Source: Microbacterium hydrothermale
GTDB lineage: Bacteria; Actinomycetota; Actinomycetes; Actinomycetales; Microbacteriaceae
NCBI RefSeq assembly: GCF_004854025.1
Contig: NZ_STGM01000003.1
Location: 372,001-436,000, forward strand
Direction of reading: 5' to 3'
Length of the DNA: 64,000 nt
The notes beneath the pieces are model-generated. The model saw only the letters and a list, made by a program, of their open reading frames with translations, was not told the DNA's origin and searched no databases. The position numbers and the translations under genes are program-made. Numbering within the stretch: the stretch's first letter is position 1; the number at the start of each line of letters is the position of its first letter. Shown here in pieces: positions 49,137 to 57,748 of the stretch.

Positions 49137-50711
49137 ATGACCGGTACCGCTTCCGCCCCTCGAGCCGTCGCCCCCGCCGGCGTCTTCCTCGGCACCGCCG
49201 CACCCGGCGGCGTGCGCGTGTGGCGCGGCATCCGCTTCGCCCTGGCCGCCGTGGGCGAGCGACGCTTCCGCGACCCCGTCCCCGCGCCCGATCTCACCGA
49301 CGAGACGGATGCCGCGGACTTCGGCCCCGCCTGCCCCCAGCCCGCGAACCCGGCGATCCCGCTCGGCGAGGGCGTCGTCCGCGACGAGGACTGCCTGTCG
49401 CTGAACGTGTGGGCACCCGACGACGAGCGTCCGGGCCGCGCGGTCATGGTGTGGCTGCACGGCGGTGCCTACACGTTCGGGTCGTCGACCCAGCCCCTGT
49501 ACGACGGCACGACGCTGGCGGCGGAGGGCGACGTGATCGTCGTCACGCTGAACTACCGCCTGGGCGCGCTGGGCTTCATCGACCTGTCGACGGCGCTCCC
49601 GGGGGGAGGCTTCGACGGCAACCTCGCCCTCAAAGACGTGCTGACGGCCCTGCGGTGGGTTCAGCGCAACATCGCCGCGTTCGGCGGCGACCCCGAGCGG
49701 GTGACGGTCTTCGGGGAGTCGGCCGGCGGCGGCCTGGTCACGACGCTTCTGGCCACCCCCTCTGCCGAGGGACTCTTCCACCGGGCGATCGCCCAGTCGT
49801 CTCCGGCCTCGAGCGTCTACGGACCCGAGCGCGCCCGCCGCGTGGCCGACCGGTTCCTCGAGATCCTCGGCATCGATCCGGCGGATCCGGGAGCACCGGA
49901 TGCCGTGCGTTCGGCTCCCGTCGACGACGTCGTAGCCGCGGGGATGGCGGTGTACACCGAGGTGCCCACGACCGACCCCGGCACCCTCGCCTTCGCCCCC
50001 GTGATCGACGGGGAGCTGCTCCCCGAGGCGCCCATCGCGGTCCTCCGCGAGGGTCGCGGTCTGCCCGTGCCGCTGCTCATCGGGACCAATAAGGACGAAG
50101 CCTCGCTGTTCTCGTTCATGAAGTCGCCGCTCATCCCCATCACCTCCGAGCGCATCGAGCAGATGTTCGCCGCGATGGCGGCCGAGAACCCGGGGGTCGA
50201 GCTGCCCAGCCGCGAACAGGTGCTCACGGCGTACGAGCACGTCCGGCACCGCGCGATCGGACTCGGCGTGGCCCGCGACATCGGCTTCCGCCTGCCGACG
50301 CTCTGGGTGGCCGAGGGGCACGCCCGGGTCGCTCCGACCTGGCTGTACCGCTTCGACCACGCGGCGCCCTTCCTGCGCCTCATCGGGCTCGGCGCGACCC
50401 ACGCGAGCGAGCTGCCGTACCTCTGGGGTGCGCTCGTCAGCGGTCCGAAGGACCTCACCTTCCGCCTCGGCGGCCTGCGCGTGGCGCGCGAGATCTCCGC
50501 GCGCATGCAGGCCCGGTGGACGGCCTTCGCCCGCGGGGAGTCCCCCGACGCGGTCGCCTCGCCGTCGTGGACACCCTTCGACGCGGACACCCGCACCGGT
50601 GCCGCCGGCGACCGCGCGACCCTCGTCATCGACCGCACCGACCGCGTCGTCGACGACCTCGACCGGGATCTGCGCGCCGCCTGGGGCGACGAGACCCTCA
50701 GCTTCCGCTAG
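49137..50711 (+). CDS. Type-B carboxylesterase
   Basis: Alpha/beta-hydrolase of 524 residues, a normal length for the carboxylesterase/para-nitrobenzyl esterase family. The early motif EDCLSLNVWAP, the oxyanion hole HGGAYTFGS, the nucleophile Ser in VFGESAGGG, the Glu near GTNKDEASLF and the His in ATHASELPYLWG form the expected set. No signal peptide is seen. The substrate is unknown. GTGAGGATC lies upstream of the ATG. The MFS transporter gene follows on the same strand and may be co-expressed. Confidence 0.92.
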   Translation: MTGTASAPRAVAPAGVFLGTAAPGGVRVWRGIRFALAAVGERRFRDPVPAPDLTDETDAADFGPACPQPANPAIPLGEGVVRDEDCLSLNVWAPDDERPGRAVMVWLHGGAYTFGSSTQPLYDGTTLAAEGDVIVVTLNYRLGALGFIDLSTALPGGGFDGNLALKDVLTALRWVQRNIAAFGGDPERVTVFGESAGGGLVTTLLATPSAEGLFHRAIAQSSPASSVYGPERARRVADRFLEILGIDPADPGAPDAVRSAPVDDVVAAGMAVYTEVPTTDPGTLAFAPVIDGELLPEAPIAVLREGRGLPVPLLIGTNKDEASLFSFMKSPLIPITSERIEQMFAAMAAENPGVELPSREQVLTAYEHVRHRAIGLGVARDIGFRLPTLWVAEGHARVAPTWLYRFDHAAPFLRLIGLGATHASELPYLWGALVSGPKDLTFRLGGLRVAREISARMQARWTAFARGESPDAVASPSWTPFDADTRTGAAGDRATLVIDRTDRVVDDLDRDLRAAWGDETLSFR

Positions 50712-50773
50712 CATTCCCGCGCGCGCAGCGCCTGGACTGGAAACGCGAGCCCGATCGGGGTAACGCTAGAAGG

Positions 50774-52243
50774 ATGAACGAGAAAACCCCCTCGGCATCC
50801 GGAGCCCCCCGGCTCGAGGTCGACGACGTCATCGTCGTCGACAAGAAGCGCGTGCGCACCGCCATCGGCGGCACCGTCGTCGGCAACTTCATGGAGTGGT
50901 TCGACTTCGGCATCTACGGCTACCTCGCGGTCACCCTCACCACCGTCTTCGCGTCCGACGTCCCCGCCCCGTGGGGCCTGCTGGTCACGCTCCTCGGTTT
51001 CGCGATCTCCTTCCTCGTCCGTCCGTTCGGCGGGTTCGTGCTCGGCCCGCTCGGCGACCGCATCGGCCGTCAGAAGGTGCTCTTCCTGACGATGGCGATG
51101 ATGGCCACGGCCACCGCCCTCATCGGCATCCTGCCCACCTCCGCCCAGATCGGACTCTGGGCGATCATCCCGCTCTACCTGCTGAAGATGGTCCAGGGCT
51201 TCTCCACCGGCGGCGAGTACGCCGGGGCCACGACCTACGTGTCGGAGTTCTCCCCCGACAAGCGTCGCGGCTTCTGGTCGTCGTGGCTCGACGTCGGCTC
51301 GTACGTCGGCTTCGCCGCGGGCGCGTCGGCGGTGGCGATCACGACGGCGATCACCACCTCGATCTCGGGCGAGAACGCGATGATCGACTACGGCTGGCGC
51401 ATCCCGTTCCTCCTCGCGATCCCGCTGGGCATCGTCGCGATCTACTTCCGCCTGCGCATCCCCGAGACGCCCGCTTTCGAGCAGGCGGGGACGGTCGAGA
51501 CCGACGCGAACGACCCCATGGCGCGTCAGGGCCTCGTGGGCATCGTGCGCCACCATTGGAAGGCGCTGCTGATCGGCATCGCGCTGGTCGCGGCGACCAA
51601 CACCGCCGGGTACGCCCTCACGAGTTACATGCCGACCTATCTCGAGAAGGAGGTCGGCGTCTCGAACCTGTCCGCGGCGATCGCGACGGTGCCGGTGCTG
51701 CTGATCATGTCGGCCGCCCTGCCCTTCATCGGCCGCCTCAGCGACCGCATCGGCCGCAAGCCCGTCTACGCGATCGCGGCCGGATCGGCCCTGGTTCTGC
51801 TCGTCCCGGCCTTCCTCATCATGCAGATCGGCGAGCTGTGGGCCGTGATCATCGCGCTGTTCATGGCGGCGGTCCCGGTCGCGTTCTACGTCGCGATCTC
51901 GGCATCCGCTCTTCCCGCGCTGTTCCCGACGGCCTCGCGCTTCGGCGCGATGGCCGTGGCGTACAACGTCGCCGTCTCGCTCTTCGGCGGAACGACGCCG
52001 CTGTTCAGCCAGGCGCTGATCGACCTGACCGGCAACACCCTCATGCCGGCGTTCTACATCATGTTCTTCGCCGCCCTCGGGCTCGTCGCCCTGCTGTCGA
52101 TGCGCGAGACCGCGAAGCGTCCGCTCCTGGGTTCGGTGCCCACCGTCGAGACCCCCGCCGAGGCCGAGGCCCTCGTCGAACGTCAGGAGGACGACCCCCT
52201 CATCGACACCACGACGATGCCGTTGGCGATCCGCCGCTCGTGA
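50774..52243 (+). CDS. MFS transporter of the metabolite:H+ symporter group
   Basis: Twelve-helix importer of 489 residues. The MHS/ProP/ShiA group is shown by TVVGNFMEWFDFGIYGYLAVTLTTVF at the start, RPFGGFVLGPLGDRIGRQKVL (loop 2-3 motif), MVQGFSTGGEYAGATTYVSEFSPDKRRGFWSSW and FIGRLSDRIGRKPVY. Substrates in this group include osmolytes, dicarboxylates and shikimate; the exact one is unknown. ATG 50774 follows AGAAGG directly and a TAACGCT box. Confidence 0.92.
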   Translation: MNEKTPSASGAPRLEVDDVIVVDKKRVRTAIGGTVVGNFMEWFDFGIYGYLAVTLTTVFASDVPAPWGLLVTLLGFAISFLVRPFGGFVLGPLGDRIGRQKVLFLTMAMMATATALIGILPTSAQIGLWAIIPLYLLKMVQGFSTGGEYAGATTYVSEFSPDKRRGFWSSWLDVGSYVGFAAGASAVAITTAITTSISGENAMIDYGWRIPFLLAIPLGIVAIYFRLRIPETPAFEQAGTVETDANDPMARQGLVGIVRHHWKALLIGIALVAATNTAGYALTSYMPTYLEKEVGVSNLSAAIATVPVLLIMSAALPFIGRLSDRIGRKPVYAIAAGSALVLLVPAFLIMQIGELWAVIIALFMAAVPVAFYVAISASALPALFPTASRFGAMAVAYNVAVSLFGGTTPLFSQALIDLTGNTLMPAFYIMFFAALGLVALLSMRETAKRPLLGSVPTVETPAEAEALVERQEDDPLIDTTTMPLAIRRS

Positions 52244-52256
52244 TGTGACCGGCGGA

Positions 52257-52288
52257 GGGGCGGATGCCACCCTCCCGGCATCCGCCCC
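52257..52288 (+). terminator. Terminator after the MFS gene
   Basis: GGGGCGGATGCC (52257-52268) pairs with GGCATCCGCCCC (52277-52288), an uninterrupted 12-bp stem with an 8-base loop, then CCTTCC. Confidence 0.8.
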
Positions 52289-52320
52289 CCTTCCGCGTGT
52301 GGTGCGCGCGCGCCTCGCTC

Positions 52321-52370
52321 CTCGTCGCTCGAGCCCGCGGCGCCCCTCGTCGCTCGAGCCCGCGGCGCCC
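52321..52370. repeat. Perfect 25-bp tandem duplication
   Basis: The unit starting CTCGTCGCTCGAGCC and ending GCGGCGCCC occurs twice in tandem without a mismatch (52321-52345, 52346-52370). Confidence 0.9.
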
Positions 52371-52376
52371 CGACAC

Positions 52377-52557
52377 CCTCACCGATCCGCACATCCTCAG
52401 CCCGGATCCCGCGGATGCCACTGACCTTGCGCAGATCCCTGAACGTGCGCAAACCCGAGAACCGCACCACCTCACAACCTCACCGATTCGCACAGCCTCA
52501 GCCCGAAATTCGCGGATCCCACTGACCTTGCGCAGATCCCTGAGCGTGCGCAAACCC
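52377..52557. repeat. Two 80-bp imperfect direct repeats in a 373-bp gene-free gap
   Basis: Copy A (52377-52456) and copy B (52478-52557) share about nine in ten bases, starting CCTCACCGAT and ending TGCGCAAACCC. The most conserved part is ACTGACCTTGCGCAGATCCCTGA-type sequence in the second half. A shortened third copy begins at 52558. No convincing gene is seen between 52244 and 52615 on either strand; the open frames over the repeats are low-complexity Arg/Leu strings. Confidence 0.85.
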
Positions 52558-52615
52558 CTGAGCCCGCGCAGACCCCCCACCCCGCGCGACCCCGGAGCCG
52601 CCACCGGCCCCCGCC

Positions 52616-54646
52616 TCAGCGGCGACGGCTGTTGCCGAACAACCCCCGGATGACGCCGTTGACGATGCTCTTCGTCGCCCCGCGTCCGAGCAGTCCGTCG
52701 AGGCCCGCGGCCGGCGCGCTCGAACGGCCGCGCGGAGCGGCGGTGCTCTTCAGGATGCGGTCGTACTCGCGCTGCGCCTTCTTCTGCGCCTCGGCGTTGG
52801 CCTTGTCGATCGCCGCCTTCTGCTTCGCGTACTCCGCCTGATCGGCCGCGGCTTTTTTCGCCCGCTCCTCCGCGAGCCGCGCGTCGGTCGCCGCCTGCAT
52901 GCGGGCCCCGAGGATCTCGCGCGCGGACTCGCGGTCGATGGGCGTCGCGTAGACGGAGAAGAGGGAGGATGCCGCCACGGCCGCGGCCATGGCATCCGCC
53001 GTCACGGGCGACATCGACGCGCGCGGGGCGAACAGCCTCGTCCAGGCCACGGGCGTCGGAGCGCCGCGCTCGCTCATCACCGTGATGACGGCCTCGCCCG
53101 TTCCCAGCTCCTGCAGGACGCGCTCGAGGTCGTATCCCGAGTCGGGGTAGGTGCGCACCGACGCCCGGAGGGCCTTGGCGTCGTCGGGGGTGAACGCGCG
53201 CAGCGCGTGCTGCACGCGCGAACCGAGCTGGCCGAGCACGTCGCCGGGGACGTCCTTCGGGGTCTGCGTGACGAAGAACACCCCGACGCCCTTCGAGCGG
53301 ATCAGGCGCACGGTCTGCGTGATCGCGTCGAGGAAGGCCTTGGAGGCGTCGCGGAACAGCAGGTGGGCCTCGTCGAAGAAGAACACCAGCTTGGGCTTGT
53401 CGAGGTCGCCGACCTCGGGCAGCACCTCGTACAGCTCCGCGAGCAGGTACATGAGGAACGTCGAGTACAGCTCGGGTCGCGCCGCGACGTTCGGCACCTC
53501 GAGCAGACTCACGATGCCCGCGCCGCCGGCATCGGCGTCCGTGCGCAGGAACACCGAGACGTCGAGCTCGGGCTCGCCGAAGAACGTGTCCGCTCCGGCG
53601 GCCGAGAAGGCCACGAGCTCGCGCAGGATGACACCGGCGGTCGCCGCGGACAGGCCGCCGATGCCCTTCAACTCGGCCTTGCCCTCGTCGCCCGTGAGGT
53701 AGGTCAGCACCGCGCGCAGGTCGGACAGATCGACCAGAGCCAGACCCTTCTCGTCGGCGTAGTGGAACACCAGGCCGAGGCTCGACTCCTGCGTCGCGTT
53801 GAGCCCCAGCACGCGGCTCAGCAGCAGCGGACCGAACCCCGAGACGGTGGCCCGCACGGGAATACCCGATCCCACGTCGTCACCGAGCGCGTAGAACTCG
53901 GTCGGGTACGCCCGGGGCGTCCACTCCTGGCCCAGTGCGGCGGTGCGGGCGGCGAGCTTCTCGCTCGGCGTGCCGGCCGCCGCGAGTCCCGACAGATCGC
54001 CCTTGATGTCGGCCGCGAAGACCGGCACCCCGTTCTGCGACAGCTGCTCGGCGAGCAGTTGCAGCGTGCGCGTCTTGCCCGTTCCCGTGGCTCCCGCGAT
54101 CAGACCGTGCCGGTTCGTCATGGCCAGGGGGATGCGGATCGGAACGGATGCCACCGGCCCGCCGTTCACGAGGACGCCGAGGTCGAGGGCCGCACCGTCG
54201 GCGGAGTACCCGGTGGCGATCGCGGCGACCTGCGCGTCGGTGAGGGGCGCGGCGGGAGCCGGGGCGGCGGAGGCCGGGTCGGCGGAAGCCGGGGCCGCGG
54301 AAGACGGGGTAGCGGAAGACGGGCCGGTGGTGGCGCCCTGCACGTCGGGGACGGGCGTCGCAGAGCCGGACGCCGCAGCGATCGGGGCGGATGCCGCGAC
54401 CGGCCCCCCACCCTGCGTCGCACCGCCGCCTCCCGCCGGCGTCGCACCGTCCCCCGCAGACGTCGCACCGCCGCCTCCCGCCGCGCGCACGCGCGCCGCC
54501 GCCGCCGCGGCCTCGGCCGCCGCCAGGTCGGCGCGCGCTCGGGCGAGTCGGAGTTCCGCTTCGGCGGCCTCGGCCTCGGCCCGGAGGCGCGCGACCTCGG
54601 CATCGGTCGCGGAGGGATCGGAGGGCACGGCGCCGGGCTCGCTCAT
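52616..54646 (-). CDS. HerA-like DUF853 ATPase
   Basis: P-loop ATPase of 676 residues. A coiled-coil lead (residues 10-60, Ala/Glu/Arg-rich) and an Ala/Gly/Pro linker to about 135 precede the HerA/FtsK-like core: Walker A GATGTGKTRTLQLLAEQL, DIKGDLSGLA, Walker B KLVFFFDEAHLLF and VFFVTQTPKDVP. The C-terminal part has a Lys/Glu/Ala coiled coil and a basic end (GLFGNSRRR). Function of DUF853 proteins is not settled; DNA translocation is inferred from HerA. A TAGGCT box 7 bases before ATG 54646 fixes the start. Confidence 0.9.
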   Translation of the reverse strand: MSEPGAVPSDPSATDAEVARLRAEAEAAEAELRLARARADLAAAEAAAAAARVRAAGGGGATSAGDGATPAGGGGATQGGGPVAASAPIAAASGSATPVPDVQGATTGPSSATPSSAAPASADPASAAPAPAAPLTDAQVAAIATGYSADGAALDLGVLVNGGPVASVPIRIPLAMTNRHGLIAGATGTGKTRTLQLLAEQLSQNGVPVFAADIKGDLSGLAAAGTPSEKLAARTAALGQEWTPRAYPTEFYALGDDVGSGIPVRATVSGFGPLLLSRVLGLNATQESSLGLVFHYADEKGLALVDLSDLRAVLTYLTGDEGKAELKGIGGLSAATAGVILRELVAFSAAGADTFFGEPELDVSVFLRTDADAGGAGIVSLLEVPNVAARPELYSTFLMYLLAELYEVLPEVGDLDKPKLVFFFDEAHLLFRDASKAFLDAITQTVRLIRSKGVGVFFVTQTPKDVPGDVLGQLGSRVQHALRAFTPDDAKALRASVRTYPDSGYDLERVLQELGTGEAVITVMSERGAPTPVAWTRLFAPRASMSPVTADAMAAAVAASSLFSVYATPIDRESAREILGARMQAATDARLAEERAKKAAADQAEYAKQKAAIDKANAEAQKKAQREYDRILKSTAAPRGRSSAPAAGLDGLLGRGATKSIVNGVIRGLFGNSRRR

Positions 54647-54653
54647 GCGCGTC

Positions 54654-54659
54654 AGCCTA
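54654..54659 (-). promoter_or_regulatory. -10 box overlapping the stop of the PAP2 gene
   Basis: TAGGCT on the minus strand ends 7 bases before ATG 54646. Its first three bases are the TAG stop codon of the upstream PAP2 gene. Confidence 0.55.
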
Positions 54660-55355
54660 CGACGAGCTCTCCCGCGCGGCATCCGTCTTGCGCAGGCGAC
54701 GGATGGTCAGTCGATCCTCGTCGCGCGCCCGCAGGCGCGAGAACGCGGCGGCGAGCACGAGCGCGGCCCCCGCTCCCACGAGCGCGCCGCCGGCGGTGTC
54801 CGAGAGCCAGTGCGCGTGCAGATAGGTGCGGCTGAACGCCATCAGCACCACCCACGCGACGCCCACGACGCGCACCCACGCGCGGGGGAAGAGCACCGCC
54901 GCGACCACGGCGATCGTCGCCGCGTTCGCGGTGTGCCCCGAGGGGAACGAGCCGTAGTCGCTGAGGATGAGGATGTCTTCGGGACGTGCCCGCCCGAACG
55001 TGTGCTTCAGCACCTGCACCAACAGCGCACTGCCCACGGATGCGGCCAGGAAGTACAGCGCCGACCATCGCCGGCGCACGAAGAAGAGCGCCAGAGCGCC
55101 CAGCACCGGCACGATGAGCACCGCCGTGAGGTGCCCGCCGACGGTGTCCATCGCCAGCGCGAAGACGTACACGGGCTGCGAGGGTGCCGCGGCGAAGAGC
55201 TGGTTCCACCACACGTCGACGGCGAACGGACTGGGTCCGCGGAAGAAGACCCACGCGCCCAGGCCGCAGGCGAGGGCGATGAGGACGACCCCGACGACCG
55301 CGCGGAAACGCTGCGGGCGCGTGTCGAGAACGTCTTCGATCGCAGCGGCATCCAT
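54657..55355 (-). CDS. PAP2-family membrane phosphatase
   Basis: Six-helix lipid phosphatase of 232 residues. All three PAP2 signatures are present: KHTFGRARP (K-x6-RP), SFPSGHTANA (PSGH) and SRTYLHAHWLSD (SR-x5-H-x3-D), with the active site on the outer face. Possible substrates are phosphatidic acid or undecaprenyl pyrophosphate. ATG 55355 has GAGGCG just upstream. The HerA-like gene starts 10 bases after its stop. Confidence 0.92.
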   Translation of the reverse strand: MDAAAIEDVLDTRPQRFRAVVGVVLIALACGLGAWVFFRGPSPFAVDVWWNQLFAAAPSQPVYVFALAMDTVGGHLTAVLIVPVLGALALFFVRRRWSALYFLAASVGSALLVQVLKHTFGRARPEDILILSDYGSFPSGHTANAATIAVVAAVLFPRAWVRVVGVAWVVLMAFSRTYLHAHWLSDTAGGALVGAGAALVLAAAFSRLRARDEDRLTIRRLRKTDAARESSS

Positions 55356-55471
55356 CGCCTCATGATGCCGTGTCCGCACCGCCGACGGAACGGTCGACGC
55401 GCCGACCGCCCGTCCTGCTACTGTTCGCGACCGGGCCGGCACGGAACTGTGTCGACCCGCCGAGACGGGGC

Positions 55472-56809
55472 TCAGGGGGCGAGGCGCTCCACGGTGCGCG
55501 GGCGCACCAGCAGCCAGAGCGACAGCACTCCGATGACCGCGCAGCCCACCATCACGGATGCCATGGTCGTGGCGGTGATGCCCGACCCCGTCGCGAGCAG
55601 ACCGACGACGGGCGAGATGATGCCCGCGACGCCGAAGTTGGCCGCGCCGATGATCGACTGCGCCGTACCCGCGGCCTTGCCGTGACGGTCGAGGGCGAGC
55701 ACCTGGGCGCACGGGAAGGTGAACCCGCACGCGGTCATGAAGAAGAACAGGGGGATGACCGTTCCCCATAGACCGAGACCGAGCTGGTCGAAGAGGACGA
55801 TCGCGCCTCCCGCGAGCACCAGGACCGCGGTCGAAAACGCCATCACCCACTGCGGGCCGAAGCGGGCGGCCAGGCGCGAGGCGACCTGCACGCCGACGAC
55901 CACGCCGATCGAGTTGGCCGCGAACAGCACGCCGTAGAGCTGCGCGTTGAACCCGTAGGTCACCTGGAACAGGAACGACGACGCCGACAGGTAGGAGAAG
56001 AGTCCGCTGAAGGTCATCGCGCCGATGATGAGCACGCCGATGAACACGCGGTCGCGGAACACGCTCGCGTAGCGCTGCCACACCGTGCTCGAGCCCGGTC
56101 CCCCGCGACGGGCGGCCGGGAGCGTCTCGGGCACGAAGAGGATCGCCGAGACGAGCATGACGGCCCCGTACACGGCGAGCACCACGAAGATGCCGCGCCA
56201 GTTCATCACCAGCAGCAGGGCCGAACCGGCGAGGGGGGCCAGCACGGGAGCGACCCCCGAGACCATCGCCATGCGCGAGAGCATGACCACGAGCCGCCGC
56301 CCGCCGAAGAGGTCGCGGATGATGGCGGCCGCCACGACACCGCCCGCGGCGGCACCGGCTCCCATGAGCACGCGCGCGATCGACAGGGTCTCGAGCGTGG
56401 GGGCGAGCGCGGCGAAGATGCTCGCGGCCACGTGCAGAGCGGTCACCGAGAGCAGGGGGATGCGCCGACCGACCTTGTCGCTCAGGGGCCCCACGATCAG
56501 CTGGCCGAGCGCGAAGCCGATCATCGTGCCGGTCAGGGTGAGCTGGATCGCGGCGGCGGTCGTCTGGAAGTCGGCCTCCAGCACCGGGAAGGCGGGCAGG
56601 TAGAGGTCGATCGTGAAGGGGCCGAGGGCCGTCAGCGCGCCCAGCACCAGGATGTACAGCACCCGCCGGGACGCGGGGATGGAGTCGCCCGGGTGCAGGA
56701 CGATCGGGGCGGTCGCGGGGTTCTTCCCGAGCGCGCGGATGGCGCCGGTGCTGGTGGGCACGGCGGACGAGGATGTCGGGACGACGGGGTGGGAGGCAGT
56801 ATCGAGCAC
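55472..56809 (-). CDS. Bcr/CflA-type MFS drug exporter
   Basis: Twelve-helix drug:H+ antiporter of 445 residues. Recognised by ALGPFTIDLYLPAFPVLEADFQTTAAAIQLTLTGTMIGFALGQLIVGPLSDKVGRRIPLL (motif A and the family's D-x-Y-L-P), and LPAARRGG before helix 7. The first 45 residues are hydrophilic. GTG 56809 is the first available start and has no ribosome site; the true start could be further in. A 5' leader with a palindrome and a hairpin precedes it. Confidence 0.88.
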   Translation of the reverse strand: MLDTASHPVVPTSSSAVPTSTGAIRALGKNPATAPIVLHPGDSIPASRRVLYILVLGALTALGPFTIDLYLPAFPVLEADFQTTAAAIQLTLTGTMIGFALGQLIVGPLSDKVGRRIPLLSVTALHVAASIFAALAPTLETLSIARVLMGAGAAAGGVVAAAIIRDLFGGRRLVVMLSRMAMVSGVAPVLAPLAGSALLLVMNWRGIFVVLAVYGAVMLVSAILFVPETLPAARRGGPGSSTVWQRYASVFRDRVFIGVLIIGAMTFSGLFSYLSASSFLFQVTYGFNAQLYGVLFAANSIGVVVGVQVASRLAARFGPQWVMAFSTAVLVLAGGAIVLFDQLGLGLWGTVIPLFFFMTACGFTFPCAQVLALDRHGKAAGTAQSIIGAANFGVAGIISPVVGLLATGSGITATTMASVMVGCAVIGVLSLWLLVRPRTVERLAP

Positions 56810-56834
56810 GTCTGGTTTCGTTTCGCAACACGGA

Positions 56835-56907
56835 CAGCCCGGTGCGGGCCGGGCTGGGAAAAAGGGGGGAACGTCGAACCTCGAATCGATTCGACATCGT
56901 CATACTA
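56835..56907 (-). promoter_or_regulatory. Promoter, palindromic operator and leader hairpin of the MFS exporter
   Basis: On the minus strand, TAGTAT (56907-56902) is a -10 box. The perfect 14-bp palindrome TCGAATCGATTCGA (56881-56894) lies at the expected transcription start, a TetR/MarR-type operator position. A hairpin CAGCCCGG/CCGGGCTG (56835-56856) lies in the leader before GTG 56809. Confidence 0.55.
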
Positions 56908-57039
56908 TCGCGACTCCCCCACGGGCCACCATCCCGGTCTCGGAGTTTCCTCCCAGGCCCACGGCCCATTCACCCGAATAGTCTGGACAGGTCGGCGGAT
57001 GCCGATGTGTCCCGCCCCGAAGAGAGACGAACACAGCGC

Positions 57040-57747
57040 ATGACCTCCCCCTCCGACAAGCGCGCGAGCGGAAACCCCGCGAAGCAGGCCCAGATCGACC
57101 TCACCGTCAAGCAGCAGCGCGAGCAGAAGCGCCAGGAGAAGCTGGCCGAGTACCAGAAGCAGGTCGCCCGCCGGAAGCGCGGGAAGCTCGTGTGGTGGGT
57201 CGTCGGCTCCACGGCCGCCCTCGCCGTGGTGGGTCTCGTCGTGGCATCCTTCGCCTTCGCCCCGGCGCCGCCGCCCAGCTACCAGGCGGGCAACAGCACG
57301 GGCCTCGAGATCGACGGCGTGCAGAGCTTCGACAACCGCTCCGACCACGTGCAGGGCACCGTCACCTACGACCAGACCCCGCCCGCGGGCGGCCCGCACA
57401 ACCCCGTGTGGCTGAACTGCGGCGTGTACACCGAGCCGCAGCAGAACGAGAACGCGGTGCACGCCCTCGAGCACGGCGCCATCTGGATCACCTACGACCC
57501 GGAGCGCGTCGACCAGGCCGGCATCGACGCTCTGAAGGCCGTCATGCCCTCCAGCTACGCGCTGCTCTCGCCCTACCCCGGCATGGACACCCCGATCGCC
57601 GTCAGCGCGTGGGACCACCAGCTCAAGGTCGACAGCGCCGACGACCCGCGTATCGCGGAGTTCTTCACCGAGTACTGGCGCAGCCAGAACGCCCCCGAGC
57701 CGAACGCCCCGTGCTCGGGCGGTGTGAACGGGCCGGGCAGGGCCTGA
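57040..57747 (+). CDS. DUF3105 membrane-anchored protein
   Basis: A 235-residue protein. Residues 15-47 are a charged, coiled-coil-like stretch (KQQREQKRQEKLAEYQKQVARRKRG), one helix follows at about 49-70, and the outer DUF3105 domain contains DQTPPAGGPHNPVWLNCGVYTEPQQNENAVHALEHGAIWITYDP, with His residues that could bind a metal, and a late Cys (NAPCSGG). A TAGTCT -10 box lies at about 56978. The DUF305 gene starts one base after its stop, so the two are coupled and may both handle copper. Confidence 0.9.
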   Translation: MTSPSDKRASGNPAKQAQIDLTVKQQREQKRQEKLAEYQKQVARRKRGKLVWWVVGSTAALAVVGLVVASFAFAPAPPPSYQAGNSTGLEIDGVQSFDNRSDHVQGTVTYDQTPPAGGPHNPVWLNCGVYTEPQQNENAVHALEHGAIWITYDPERVDQAGIDALKAVMPSSYALLSPYPGMDTPIAVSAWDHQLKVDSADDPRIAEFFTEYWRSQNAPEPNAPCSGGVNGPGRA

Positions 57748-57748
57748 G

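Noticed and set aside
52377..52557. A small protein from the 80-bp repeats (LRDLRKVSGIR-type peptide)
   Set aside because: The frames lack a ribosome site and have abnormal composition, and the repeats differ at synonymous and non-synonymous positions alike.
56881..56969. A protein starting MSNRFEVRRSPLF upstream of the MFS gene
   Set aside because: It lies in a different frame from the exporter, is short and Arg/Pro-rich beyond 30 residues, and is more simply part of the leader; kept only as a possible leader peptide.
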